Positions 22,877 through 32,978 of a DNA stretch of 64,000 bases are shown piece by piece. Position numbers and translations under genes: made by a program. Position 1 is the first letter of the stretch. The number at the start of each line of letters is the position of its first letter. Source of the DNA: Lepraria neglecta (lineage: Eukaryota; Ascomycota; Lecanoromycetes; Lecanorales; Stereocaulaceae); NCBI GenBank assembly GCA_033220425.1, contig CM065650.1:868001-932000 (forward strand). Direction: 5' to 3'. The notes under the pieces were generated by a model. The model saw nothing but the letters and a program-made list of their open reading frames with translations, made no database searches and had not been told where the DNA came from.

Positions 22877-23344
22877 ATGTCAGCACTGAAAGTTCGAAAT
22901 CCTGAAAACACTGAGAGTCGTCTCCCGAACTTCCTAGGCCGTCATCCACCACCGATTCAACGACGATCCATCTCTTTACCCCAGATACCAGAACAGCGAT
23001 CCTCGTTACTAACTCGAAACCAGCAGGTCCTTTTCCTAGAAGGCCTGAATAACCGTCCACGCTCAGGCCACTCAACGATACCACAATTTGTCCCAATTGA
23101 AATCCGTTTCAACGCCGCTGATAAGATGTACGACGACGCTAGAGTCTGCATGCACATCCCGGAGGATTGCACGGTCTGCGTCCAATGTAAGCATGGATTC
23201 TACAAGTGTAAGACTTGTGGACGAACAAATACTTCGATAGCTGCGACCCAAGGTGGATCCACTGCGCAAGCTGGATACGGGCATTCCAAACAACGCCAAC
23301 AACGGCGACAACAATACTGGCGCCGACAACAACGTCGGCGCTAA
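22877..23344 (+). CDS. Small Cys-motif protein, unknown
   Basis: An open frame from the ATG at 22877 gives about 155 residues. The first half is Arg/Ser/Pro-rich. Near residue 98 a cluster CTVCVQCKHGFYKCKTC (C-x2-C-x2-C-x6-C-x2-C) looks like a small zinc-binding knuckle. The last 40 residues (QQRRQQYWRRQQRRR) come from a CAA/CGA-type repeat. A different frame over the same stretch (from about 23270) would encode an Asn-rich end that runs past 23400, so the 3' end is unsettled. It lies 38 bp after the stop of the exon-duplicated gene and could belong to the same transcription unit. Confidence 0.45.
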   Translation: MSALKVRNPENTESRLPNFLGRHPPPIQRRSISLPQIPEQRSSLLTRNQQVLFLEGLNNRPRSGHSTIPQFVPIEIRFNAADKMYDDARVCMHIPEDCTVCVQCKHGFYKCKTCGRTNTSIAATQGGSTAQAGYGHSKQRQQRRQQYWRRQQRRR

Positions 23345-23847
23345 ACGCAAAGCTGATGGCGCTCCTTTGACGGGAAGAGTAAAACCATTGCATGGTTACA
23401 GTCCATCCAGGCCAGAATGATCTGTGCCGCTGACTTCTAGCCAATTGCCGAGACATTTCCCCTCTTTCCGTTGCATATAGCTTACGTGGTGTGGTACTCA
23501 AGATAGATAGGCGGATGGCACTGTATCTGATGAGTTTTGCAGTGTTTGAGATAGACAGGCGGATGACATTGCATGTCGGACGAGCTTTGTTGTGCTTAAG
23601 GCTCTCTAGTTGCTGTGCATAGAACCATGAATCAAATGCTGGTGCTTGTCACAAAAAGTCTTCCTATTAACATCTATCTATGGTCTAACCCCAGCAACGG
23701 ACCGCCTGTGTTGCCATGACATACCGAAATATCAAGCCCTCGAGGACCATACAAAGTAAGCAGCTCATTATCCATTACCCATTACTTTTGCAAAGCACGA
23801 ACATCAGATTATACTAAAGGTCATCAATCATCAAGTTTCTTGTGCCA
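23345..23847. other. Intergenic stretch with 48-bp direct repeat
   Basis: Two imperfect tandem copies with period 48 start at 23501 and 23549 (GATAGATAGGCGGATG and GATAGACAGGCGGATG). They differ mostly by transitions. The rest is probably the 3' side of the flanking genes. Confidence 0.5.
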
Positions 23848-25719
23848 TCATCGCCTTCGCTTTGCCTGCAACGCCAACCACGCTGGGTTCAGGTGCTTCA
23901 CCCCCAGAACTTCCGACTCTTCGATGGTCATCTTCCCGCTGAGCAGTCTAAGCCATCTCGGCTCGCGATCCTTCAGGCCCATCTCCTCCGACTCCATCAT
24001 CGTCACCCCTAACAGCCCTTTGTCACGACGCTCAGACTCCGCCATCTTATAACCTCCTGCCATCGCTGTCTCGAAGTCCATGTTTCCGTCCTGCAACATC
24101 TTCCATCTAAAATCGACGTATTCGAGCGTCGCATCATCTGGGCCTTCCCATAATGGAATGATGTCCTTGATCCTCGTATCCCTCGTCTCGCGAATCGAAT
24201 ATCCCAGCATCTTCCATGCCCCTTTGTGCTCGCTGTCGAGGTTTATCTGCCCTTCGAGAAAAAGCGACCATCTGTGGTCCCATTCCAAGAGGCCAATCTC
24301 AAGCGACTCTTTCAGAGATATTCTTCTGTTCTTGCCACTTTTGTCAGAGTTTCCAAAATTGAAGTGCGTGTTGATGTAGTGAGGAGCCAAGTTGTCACCC
24401 CTAGCCTTGATCATCTTGTGCTTGCCGTCTCTGTCTACACAATCGTGGACACGGCATGGGTAGTACTTCGTGTTGGAATCGTGTTTGGACTTTTTGTGCC
24501 TTGCGAGGTGCTCTGGACGGACGAACTTGTACACGCAAAAGGGGCAAGGATGCTTTTTGTTCTCGGAGCTGACCACTGACATTAGCCCATTTTCCAGTCT
24601 CCCTGTTTTCTTGGCCGCCTTGCGACTCTTGTTGATCTTTGGGCCCGTTGAGGTTTTGCAGGTTGGTTCTGAAACAAAGTCTGGAAGATCAGGCAATCTA
24701 TTGTTGCAGTCTGTCCGTACATATGCACCCTTCCTCTTCTTGACAGAGCTGTTTTTGAATGGTGATAGGCCGATAGTTGCGACATTGGAGACAGTGTCGT
24801 CGTCAGCGAAGTCTTCATCAGGATCGTACCTGCCTCCTACAAATTCGAAAGGAGGACACAGTGTTCGGGCTGCAGGAGCTGAGTCTATCGGCCCCTGGGC
24901 AGGTCCATTTTCAGACGTGGGGACAAGGTTGCCAAACAGCTGGGTCTGTGAGCCGTGAACGTACTGCTGACTAAAGCCCTTTGGTTGAGCTGCCATGGCG
25001 TACGTGAAATTCTGTGCCAGATCAATGCTCAAGCTAGCTGACGTGTTAGTATTCATTGCTTGCTCACACAATGACATGAAGTCATTGCTGGTCTGATGCC
25101 CTTGCCAGCCCGCTTGCACGTTGTCCGCATAATTGCTCATCGTGAAAGAGAATTGATCATCCAGACCATACGATGCTCCACTCTCTGCGATGCAAGATGT
25201 GACTTGTGAGCAATCAGCAGAGACATCTGGCGTGAAAGGCTGGTGCAAGGAGTAGTGGTCTTGGTTGGCCACCTGCTTCGATCGAGGCGAGCGAGACATC
25301 GGGCACGGTGATGCTGGAGAAAGGTAGTACTGCTGATTCCCCGGAGCCATCATAGACTGACGACGTGAGGATGAAGCAGATGAAGCGGATACAGGAGTAC
25401 AAGGTGTTATGCATCCGGAATACGAATCAAAAGACGACTCGGACGACCGCGTCTCGGAGATCGTGAGCGATGGACGACGACAATCGGATCCGAGTTTCGA
25501 TGCACCTGGCGTCATGTAGCCATTCGGGGCACGCATGGTTGAATATGTGCAATCGAGCTGCGGACGGCTATATCTTTTGTCGGTGTCTTGAGGGTTTACG
25601 AATTGAGTCACGTCGACGCTATCAACAAGCACATCGACATCGCCGAACGAAGAGCTGTCCTCGAGCTTCAGTTGCGTGTAGGGAGACATGCTGGACGAGC
25701 CTGTCAGTGAGTATTCCAT
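23848..25719 (-). CDS. C2H2 zinc-finger transcription factor
   Basis: An uninterrupted 623-residue frame. The first 330 residues are Ser/Gln/Pro-rich and disordered, with an acidic patch (YDPDEDFADDD) that could activate transcription. Basic stretches (KKRKGAYVR; KINKSRKAAKKTGR) may be nuclear localisation signals. Two adjacent fingers lie at about 391-452. The first is regular (CPFCVYKFVRPEHLARHKKS, C-x2-C-x12-H-x4/5-H). The second is stretched (CRVHDC, a basic insert, then DNLAPHYINTH). The paired-finger layout with PEHLARH and DNLAPH recalls BrlA-like conidiation regulators, but orthology is not shown. The C-terminal 170 residues contain repeated Trp-centred blocks (LLEWDHRW, YVDFRWKML, REPRWLRLL, LNPAWLAL) spaced about 30-50 apart, a feature I do not recognise. 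Confidence 0.85.
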   Translation of the reverse strand: MEYSLTGSSSMSPYTQLKLEDSSSFGDVDVLVDSVDVTQFVNPQDTDKRYSRPQLDCTYSTMRAPNGYMTPGASKLGSDCRRPSLTISETRSSESSFDSYSGCITPCTPVSASSASSSRRQSMMAPGNQQYYLSPASPCPMSRSPRSKQVANQDHYSLHQPFTPDVSADCSQVTSCIAESGASYGLDDQFSFTMSNYADNVQAGWQGHQTSNDFMSLCEQAMNTNTSASLSIDLAQNFTYAMAAQPKGFSQQYVHGSQTQLFGNLVPTSENGPAQGPIDSAPAARTLCPPFEFVGGRYDPDEDFADDDTVSNVATIGLSPFKNSSVKKRKGAYVRTDCNNRLPDLPDFVSEPTCKTSTGPKINKSRKAAKKTGRLENGLMSVVSSENKKHPCPFCVYKFVRPEHLARHKKSKHDSNTKYYPCRVHDCVDRDGKHKMIKARGDNLAPHYINTHFNFGNSDKSGKNRRISLKESLEIGLLEWDHRWSLFLEGQINLDSEHKGAWKMLGYSIRETRDTRIKDIIPLWEGPDDATLEYVDFRWKMLQDGNMDFETAMAGGYKMAESERRDKGLLGVTMMESEEMGLKDREPRWLRLLSGKMTIEESEVLGVKHLNPAWLALQAKRRR

Positions 25720-27834
25720 ACTTCATAGCGTTGGAGACCAAGCTTACTGTACTAGACCCTTCGAGAAGAAATCGTCAAGAGCTTTCCTGGTTCCTAGATT
25801 TGCAAAATCTACAAGAAGAATCTCTTGGGGGTTCCTTCGAAGGGCCTTATAGACTTTGAGGGTCCTTCTGAGCCCTCCCAGGACTGAAGAGATATTCAAG
25901 AGGCGTCAGCCATGATTGGAGCAAGGCAGATGGAATGCTGGCTAATGAGAAGTGTTTCAGCTAATAACCCAGAACTGCGGCCTACAAGAATGGACCCTGC
26001 TAGGCATTCAACAGCAGCAAAATAAGGGTCCAGGTAAGTTCGGAGACGCAAGCTCTCCCAGCACGAACGCTGTCTACCTTACTGACTAGAGCATTTGGCG
26101 CAGGCTTCATCTCGCTTCAATGTTCGGCTTATCAAGGGAAAACGGTACCATGAACATGGTTCAAGGAAGAGAAGCAATACTAAGGTTATCGGCCCTTCTG
26201 CCAGACAGTGCGCTCGTCCATCCATTGGTCGATTGGGGCATTTCCAGGGTCTCTCGAGCAGCGTCCACTTTATGTCGTGCATTGCATTGGCGTCCAGCCC
26301 GGACCCATTGAGGCGCTGTCAGCTGGACCCATAGTCTCCGCTCCAACAGCTATTGTCTACTGGAAGGAAGGCTGGGGCTGGAATCTCGAGCACAGACTTT
26401 ACGCACTCTTCAAACCCCACTGAAGGAATGATCTAGAGGAATGAAGACGACTAGGATGTCCTCCCACCCTTTAACAAGCTCTATTAATCTGGTAGATTTT
26501 TTTGAGTTACCTGCATGGCGGCGATCAGACCGAGCCAACGATCAACGAGATCCTGCGCCAGCAATCGTATCGTGCATATGCAGGGTATATTTGTGGGTAC
26601 ACTTCCCCACACAGGTTGAGACACCGGATTCACAGGAATGTGGGTCAAACGTCGCTATCAAATATCATTGGATTCTCTAATGTATCGCACTTTGCCATAC
26701 CTGGTTCTAGCGCCTGCGTCCTGCGTACCTGGGCGATCTTCCCCGGACTGCGATCTAAAACGAATCTGCACCGGACACCAAGGACCCTGACACCAAGGAC
26801 CCTGACATCAAGGACCCTGACACCAAGGACCCTGACACCAAGGACCCTGACACCTACTATTGTCCCAAAGGGTACTCAAAGGCTGGTGATTGAGCACCCA
26901 CCAGCTACTTGACATCCGTCGACATTCGAATCTCAACGAATCCCCGACCTTCTCGAAGCTCTCCGCCAAGGACAATGACATCTACAAAGCAGCTCGAGAA
27001 TGAGGCTCGAGCACACTAGCTACATGATACCCGTTGACACCCGACTCGATGATGCACGACAGCAGTTTTAAACTTTTGAGTCAAGATCAGGGTCCGGGTT
27101 TAGTCGATACCATAGGTGTAATTAGCTACGGGGCGTTTGCACATTCTTCTCAACCTTCGACCCGACCCACTCTTTGGATGATCTTCGATCAAAAAGAGTT
27201 TGAGCCGTTGAGCTAATCTGATCGTGCAGCTTGCGGAGAGTTCGGAGAATTGGTGCTGTGCGTATGGTGGAACCCGAGATGCTGCTTCGGTAGGCGGCTG
27301 TGGACCAATAGCAGGTTAGAGGTGCGTTGGCTGTGATGAAAAATTTTCAGCTGCTAGAGTGTCAGACTCACTCCTCTAGTGAAAGTGAGAGATGTCGCCG
27401 TCGCGGCGCTGCCTTCAAGCTTTTCAAGGCCTCGCCGACTGACACTGGGTTTGGTTTGCTTGTCAGATGCAACGCAAGCAACTGATAAGCGAGGAACCCG
27501 ATAACGGCGAACCTCGTTGACACAACGGGCTGACAAACCTCGACAATTATGTACTTGATTGCATCTTGGACTATGCAGGTCTTGTACCCCAGATCTGTGC
27601 TGAAATATACTGACGTTCTTTAGCTGCCTTGATCGTCGTGGCTGCGGTCGGTGTCACCTGTCAATACACATATGTACGGGGCAACTCTTCCAAGGCTATA
27701 CAAACGCCTGATGCAAAATTGAACCTCCAGAAGGTCACTCCTTGAACGGCTACTCGACAGCGCGAATCATGGTCTGCAACATATAAGATATCTTACGCTA
27801 CGTCCATGTATTCAACAGGGGATATTGAACAAGG
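25720..27834. other. Gene-poor 2.1-kb stretch
   Basis: Holds the promoter of the C2H2 factor and a 15-bp minisatellite at 26776-26854. Two loosely similar blocks near 26890 and 27005 (GAGCACCCACCAGCTAC and GAGCACACTAGCTAC) suggest an old local duplication. No gene is supported. Confidence 0.45.
26776..26854. repeat. 15-bp minisatellite, five copies
   Basis: Five head-to-tail copies of CACCAAGGACCCTGA, with one C-to-T change in the third, followed by the first four bases of a sixth. The period is a multiple of three, so one frame reads through as repeated TPRTL. Confidence 0.95.
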
Positions 27835-28541
27835 ATGAATTCCCGACGGCAAAGGCACTCGTCGAGAGTCTTCCACGGGGCGTCTTCAGTACCTCCGGTG
27901 AGACCGCCTCCCCACAGCCGTAGGAGCTTGTCAAACCTTGACGTCTCTAGCTGGGACACACACCTTCCCATTCCAGTCAACGTCAGCGCAACTCTGAGAG
28001 CAACCCAACCCAACCTGATCAACATCGAACTCTTACCATCATTACATGCGGCTGGCAGGAAAGCTATTCCTGGCTCGGTCTCCCCTGAGTCATGGAAACG
28101 TTGGAGCTCAGTAAGGGTTCTGCGCATAGAGCCTGGCACCAGTGCATCACTGGATTCGCAATTAAGCTTGGCTGAAGGCATCTTGCATGTACGAAGTCGC
28201 TATATCGATACTCTTACTATTGGATTTTACAACCTACAACAGAAAGGCAAAGTCGAGAACCCACACACTACATTCGATGGACAAGAGGCTTAACGTTTAC
28301 TGGAGGACTTGCAGGTACCACTGCCGTTGATGTGGCTGCGATTAGGATATGTTAACCTCGACTGGGCATCGGGACCTTGGATGAAGAGTCTTGACTTCTC
28401 GGTTGTCGTGGAATTGAAGATCAGATCTTGCATTGGAGAGGCATGGGTATGATAGGGAGACGGTGATGGCGAGGGCAACGCTGGATGAGTTGAGGAGGGA
28501 GGGATCAGAAGTGGAGATTTTGGAGGGGGTCCGATGATGCG
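27835..28541 (+). pseudogene. Remnant of an F-box/leucine-rich-type gene
   Basis: An open frame of about 150 residues (27835-28293) with SLSNLDVSSWDTHLPIPV and LRATQPNLINIELLPSL is followed in the same region by LLEDLQVPLPLMWLRLGYVN, WMKSLDFSVVVELKIRSC and a Glu-rich end (ATLDELRREGSEVEIL). The leucine spacing and general look recall fungal F-box proteins with a leucine-rich part, but no F-box is visible and stops interrupt the order. A decayed or partial gene is the simplest reading. Confidence 0.35.
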
Positions 28542-28720
28542 AGGGCTGCTGTGTAGTTGTGTAGTGGGACCATGCTTCCAAACACAGCGGTGTAGTTATC
28601 CAATATGTGTTAACATCCCTCAAACTTGAAAACTTGCGTTATCATGGGCTCTATATCCAGTGGTGGCATAATCTGTATATCCACCCATGAATAGTTTCAT
28701 GTACCTTGCAAACAATATCC

Positions 28721-30656
28721 TCAGTCCTCGTCGGTCCCCTCAACCACCATCCCCCCTTCCTCCTGGACATCTTCGCCCTCACCATCTTCCGCCCCTCCTT
28801 CCTCCAACCCATCGAAAACCATAAACTTGTGCCCCTTCTCCTCCATCCTGTCCTCCACTCTAAACCCCTCCTGTACCTCACACTCCCTCAAACCACACTC
28901 CCTCCCAACCACAGCCCTCCGTCCAACAATACACCCCTGCAACACACTCTTCTCCCCAACAGTCACCCCATCCATAAGCAAACACCCCGTCAACCGCACT
29001 CCAGCTTCGATGACGCAGTTTGCGCCTATGACGGAGGTTTTTATTACGGAATGGGTTGCTATGGTGGTGTTTGGGGCGATTAGGGTTGTAGGGGCGTGGA
29101 TGTTTGTTTTCTCGGCGATGAGGGTGCTGGAGATTTTTTGGCGGTGGGAGAGGGGTGAAGGGGTTGTGTCGGGGGGTGGGGAGTCGGTTGGGGGGAGGGT
29201 GGCGAGATACAGGCTGGTGTGTAAAAGGAGGTGGGAATTGTCCACGCGGCGGATTAAGGGCGTTGAGGGGGCGGTGGGGTGTATATAAGAGAGGATTGGT
29301 GGGATTGAGAGAGGTGGGTTGATTGGTTTTGTTGTGGTGGCTGAGTTGGTGTATGAGGGTCGAAGAGCGCTGGTATGCGTGCTGCTCATGCTCGCCAGAT
29401 CAATATCGTCTTTAACATTCCCACTCGCATGGCTTCCACTTTCGCCTTCATTGGCTTCAGAGGAGGAAGTCGGGTCGAACATCTCGCGCAGGTGGAGCTT
29501 CTCTGCTAGACCATCCTGCCAGCCAGCTTTCGCCCACCAGCCTACCACGTCTTCGCTTATACTGTCGAAATGCTCGTTATGCTTGATCATTTCGAGGACC
29601 CAGTAAGGGAAGAGATAGATGTGCGCGTCGCGGTGAGTCGTGAGCATGCGTATCTTGCCGTGTTTTCGTATCAGGCCATGCCGGATGGGGAAACCCTTGT
29701 TCTCTTCCGTGATATCTCGAAGCGTGTCTGTTGTGGTGGAGTAGAGGAGTTTGAAGATATGTGGGCGTAGTGAACCTTGTGGTGGCGGTGCAGCCGGTTG
29801 AAATAAGGAGGTCGTGATCACGAAATCAGTCTCTGTGCCTTTAGTGCTGTCTTCGCCTTTCGTCTCAAACCAGACGCCGAGGCCTCCTCTCCGCCCTCCG
29901 CTTTCCCCGCCCAAACCCATCTTCGGACCTCCGTAGTCGTCTGAGCTTAAGGAGGCACCTCCGAGGCCGCCTTGATTAATCATCCATGCTTCGATGAGAG
30001 ACTCGCCTGGTAGTTCGCAGACTAGATCACAGGGTAGGACTAGGAAGTCGCCTGTGATTGCCGCCTGGACTTCGGGATGGCGGAGGATCTCAGCTGTTGG
30101 TGTATTTTGTGATAGAGATTCTGGGGAGAGGATGTTTGGTTTTGGGAGGGGGAGGGAGGTTAGGTGGGGATTTTGGGCGAGGGCTGTCTGGATAGCGTTG
30201 GCGGAGGAGGGGGGTGTTATGAGGTTAACGTCTTTAGGTCTGGTTAGTAGATGATATAAAGATCGCCAGTTTTGAATCGCTAGAGGAATCAAATAAAGCT
30301 TCAAGCCTGGCAATGATTATATAAAATAATGTAATGTCTTCTGATATGAAATTATGGTGCACGAAACCACAAAAAAACCCCCCCGAAGCAAAACGCTACG
30401 AAGACAAAATATTTCTCAAACAAGAGCGTCATCCTCAGGACTTCATGACATGATAAAGGAGGAATCAATACTTACTTGTAATGCCCATACGATAGCACCA
30501 ATCCAGTGGATACCATACCATAGGTCGATTTGCAATTGGTACTAAAGCCTTTGGGAAATCTTCGGGATTGGCAGTGAACGTGTTCAACGATACTCCAGGA
30601 CCACAAAGTATGATGGCTTGGAAGCCAGGGAATGGCATCCCTAGAGCATGAGGCAT
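28721..30656 (-). CDS. GCD1: Translation initiation factor eIF2B subunit gamma
   Basis: Part of the catalytic eIF2B gamma-epsilon pair that recharges eIF2 with GTP. Exons 30476-30656 and 28721-30231 give about 563 residues. The 244-bp intron ends after a TACTAAC branch site; joining gives GITNVNLITPP, the expected continuation. The N-terminal nucleotidyl-transferase-like domain begins with FQAIILCGPGVSLNTF and FPKALVPIANRPMVWYPLDW. The middle has DFLVLPCDLV. The C-terminal left-handed beta helix shows hexapeptide repeats (VIKTSVIGANCVIEAGVRLT, then LLMDGVTVGEKSVLQGCIVG). The end is acidic. Start is the ATG at 30656. The recognition is strong. Confidence 0.93.
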
Positions 30657-30908
30657 CGTGCCTCTTCGGTTCGTCGATTAAGACCCGCTGGAGCTTTTCT
30701 GTGAAATATAAATCGTACTTCTGGGTATTGGATCTTGTCCGCAACGCCTTCGAGCCTAAGCCTTTCTAATGAAACTCTCGTTGCAAGTCCAATGTTGTTC
30801 TGACTCAAATACTTTTTGAAATTGCGCTAGTTCAGGCCTGCCAAGATAACAGAAATGTGCCCCGGCCTCCCCCCCTTGGGACTAGGCAACGCACGTTCAC
30901 AGGGGGTG
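30657..30908. other. Intergenic stretch
   Basis: Promoter side of the eIF2B gamma gene. It ends at the left inverted repeat of a DNA transposon. Nothing else seen. Confidence 0.4.
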
Positions 30909-31495
30909 GTCAGTATACCGAGGTTTAGCCGGACATAGAACTTTTCAAAAACACCACCACTGAATATCCACCCTATGGACCCCAGAACACCCTCACCTAG
31001 TCCACAAGCTGCAGAAACAGCATGTCGAGAAGCTACTACACGGCGGAAGACGCGATTTTACCAAGCGGTTGATACACGTGGCGATAAGACTCTTACAGAG
31101 GTCTTTGAAGAGCAAGGAGTAATCAAGCCTACTGGATACAAATGGCTCCGTATACGCAAGCTTCAGGGTTCCCCTGGTACTAGACGTACTGGCAGACATC
31201 GTCCGGGACGTCCTCCGAAAATTCCAGACTCTACGCTTACATAATTACTCGATTCAGACAATCTAGTCCGAAATCAACCCTTTACCGCTCAATTAGCTTA
31301 TTAGGATATTAATTGTAGAACCTATACCCTTCAAAATTCGCTCAGGAAGAGGCGAAAAAACGCCTAATTATATAGATAAGCACCTGTCAAAGTAATAAGT
31401 CAAAAAATTCTTCAGGAACGCGTAGTTTACGGAGAAGAAAACAAAGATAAGTTACTCTGGAGCTTCTGCTTCCGGCTAAACCTCGGTATACTGAC
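30909..31495 (+). mobile_element. Short Tc1/mariner-type DNA transposon relic
   Basis: The ends, 30909-30933 and 31471-31495, are perfect 25-bp inverted repeats (outer part GTCAGTATACCGAGG). Inside, 30975-31244 encodes 89 residues with a transposase-like N-terminal helix-turn-helix: TRRKTRFYQAVDTRGDKTL, TEVFEEQGV, GYKWLRIRKLQGSPGTRR, then a GRPPKIPD linker. After the stop the same frame goes on as NLVRNQPFTAQLAY and VKVISQKILQERVVYGEENK with several TAA/TAG stops, so the element keeps only the DNA-binding part and not the DDE catalytic core. At 587 bp it is an internally deleted, non-autonomous copy. No clear TA target duplication was seen. Confidence 0.8.
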
Positions 31496-31880
31496 TTTTT
31501 GCACCCCTATGTGGTTAACGTAAAATGGTGTCATGATGCCTACCCGCGAAGACTTGAAAGTAGGAGGAAGAAGAAGCAAGAGCCGATCCAATCCGAATGT
31601 TGCATTTTGATTAGGATGACGATGGCATGCGTGGAGGTCGACGCCGTCATGCACAATGACACTAAAGGGGCCTGTCTTCCGCTGCATCTCATCTGCATTC
31701 AGCCATCCTTCGAGAGGTGAAACTGGTGGAAGCTGATTGGCAGTTGTCATGAAGGGGACTTCGAAAATTACAGGCATTGGTGTTTTGTTACGGCGTTTGA
31801 TACAGCATGTCAGTCACGATTGCCATGTCTCCGTGCAACGGGGATAATATCGCTTATGAAGTACATTAATAAGATCGAAG
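31496..31880. other. Intergenic stretch
   Basis: Lies between the transposon right end and the methyltransferase start, presumably holding the methyltransferase promoter. No gene or repeat recognised. Confidence 0.4.
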
Positions 31881-32876
31881 ATGGCGGACGACAGCGTAAA
31901 CAAGTTCTACATGTTTGGCTATGACTACCGGGCCTCTGCACGGTACACGTACTGCATCCCCTGATCCACCATGGGCACTTACAGATTCGTAGTCTCGACC
32001 TCCAACATTTCTTGATCAAGCAGCAAATCGGGCATTGCCTACACTCCATCATGGACCTACCGAAGGAGAGCTGCAGAATCGCGGACATTGGTGCTGGGAC
32101 ATGGTACGCCTTAGGTTGCCCTTTCTGGCGGATTTCGACTGATCGCGTGTCCCAGCATATGGCCAGTCGAAGTCTCAAGCCAGCTCAGCCCATCTACCCA
32201 ATACGACTGCTTCGACATCACGCCCGCGCAGTATCCTGCCCGGGAATGGCTCCCTGGCAATATCTCATTGCATTTGCATGACGCATTTGAGCCCTTCCCG
32301 AGCCAGTTCTTGGGGAAGTATGACTTGGTCAACATACGGTGTTTCCTTTGCATTGTTCAGAATGATGATCCTTCCACACTGATCAAGAATCTTGTCGCTC
32401 TACTTAGTAAGTTGGGCAGTCATCGAGTACATCGTAAGTCTCGCGGACTGATCATCAATTGTTGTGAAGAGCCGGGAGGCTACGTCCAATGGGTCGAAGC
32501 CGACGCCGACTCCCTCCATATGATCCTACCTAATGACCGGTCAAAGCCTTCAAGTGCAGTACAGAAACTCCATGACTTCATGGCCACTCCCCGGTCAGGT
32601 CTTCGCTACCGCTGGATTCGGAGCTTAGACGCTTATCTAGAGAAAGGAGGGCTGATAGCGATGAAGTTGGAGAAGCACCCAATTAGTCCGCGGTTGGAAT
32701 CTTTCCATAACAGGCTCAAGTTGCTTACTTGCGAAGAGGCGATCTCGTTGATGCCACAGAGTGAGAAGACCGGGGAGATGAGGAATTTGCTTGGAGAGGC
32801 GTATGCGGAGATGAAAGGGGGTAGAGCTGGGCTAACGTCGGGATTTGTGCTTGCGCTTGGGAGGAAGCCGGAATAA
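31881..32876 (+). CDS. SAM-dependent methyltransferase (LaeA/UMTA-like)
   Basis: Exons 31881-31942, 31993-32103, 32156-32406 and 32470-32876 give about 276 residues; the introns are 50, 52 and 63 bp. The start reads NKFYMFGYDYRASARLDLQH, the usual opening of fungal LaeA/TdiE-like class I methyltransferases. Motif I is IADIGAGTCIWPVEVS. Next come YDCFDITPAQYPAREWLPGN, the post-motif KYDLVNIRCFL, and LLKPGGYVQWVEAD (motif III). The C-terminus continues FVLALGRKPE. It is slightly shorter than typical (~300-340). It sits head to tail-end with a decayed P450 and 4 kb from an alpha/beta hydrolase, which suggests tailoring of a small molecule; the substrate is unknown. Confidence 0.85.
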
Positions 32877-32978
32877 GGGAGATCTAATTGCATAGAAATC
32901 TATTCTAAGAATGAAGGATAAAGACAGGAAATGACTTGTTCTAGCTATTCACAACAGCGCAAACCAAGAAGAAGATCT

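Noticed and set aside
26776-26854. A CRISPR-like array
   Set aside because: Units are directly abutting 15-bp repeats without spacers, in a eukaryotic genome; this is a minisatellite.
28721-29288. Plus-strand frames rich in Pro/Leu/His over the end of the eIF2B gamma gene
   Set aside because: They are reverse-strand shadows of the acidic C-terminus of eIF2B gamma.
30232-30313. An in-frame extension upstream of the second eIF2B gamma exon (starting MPGLKLYLIP) as a separate start
   Set aside because: It lies inside the 244-bp intron, just before a TACTAAC branch site; splicing to the upstream exon gives the conserved GITNVNLITPP join.
31427-31777. A 116-residue minus-strand frame crossing the transposon right end
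   Set aside because: It runs through the inverted repeat and has no motif; chance frame.
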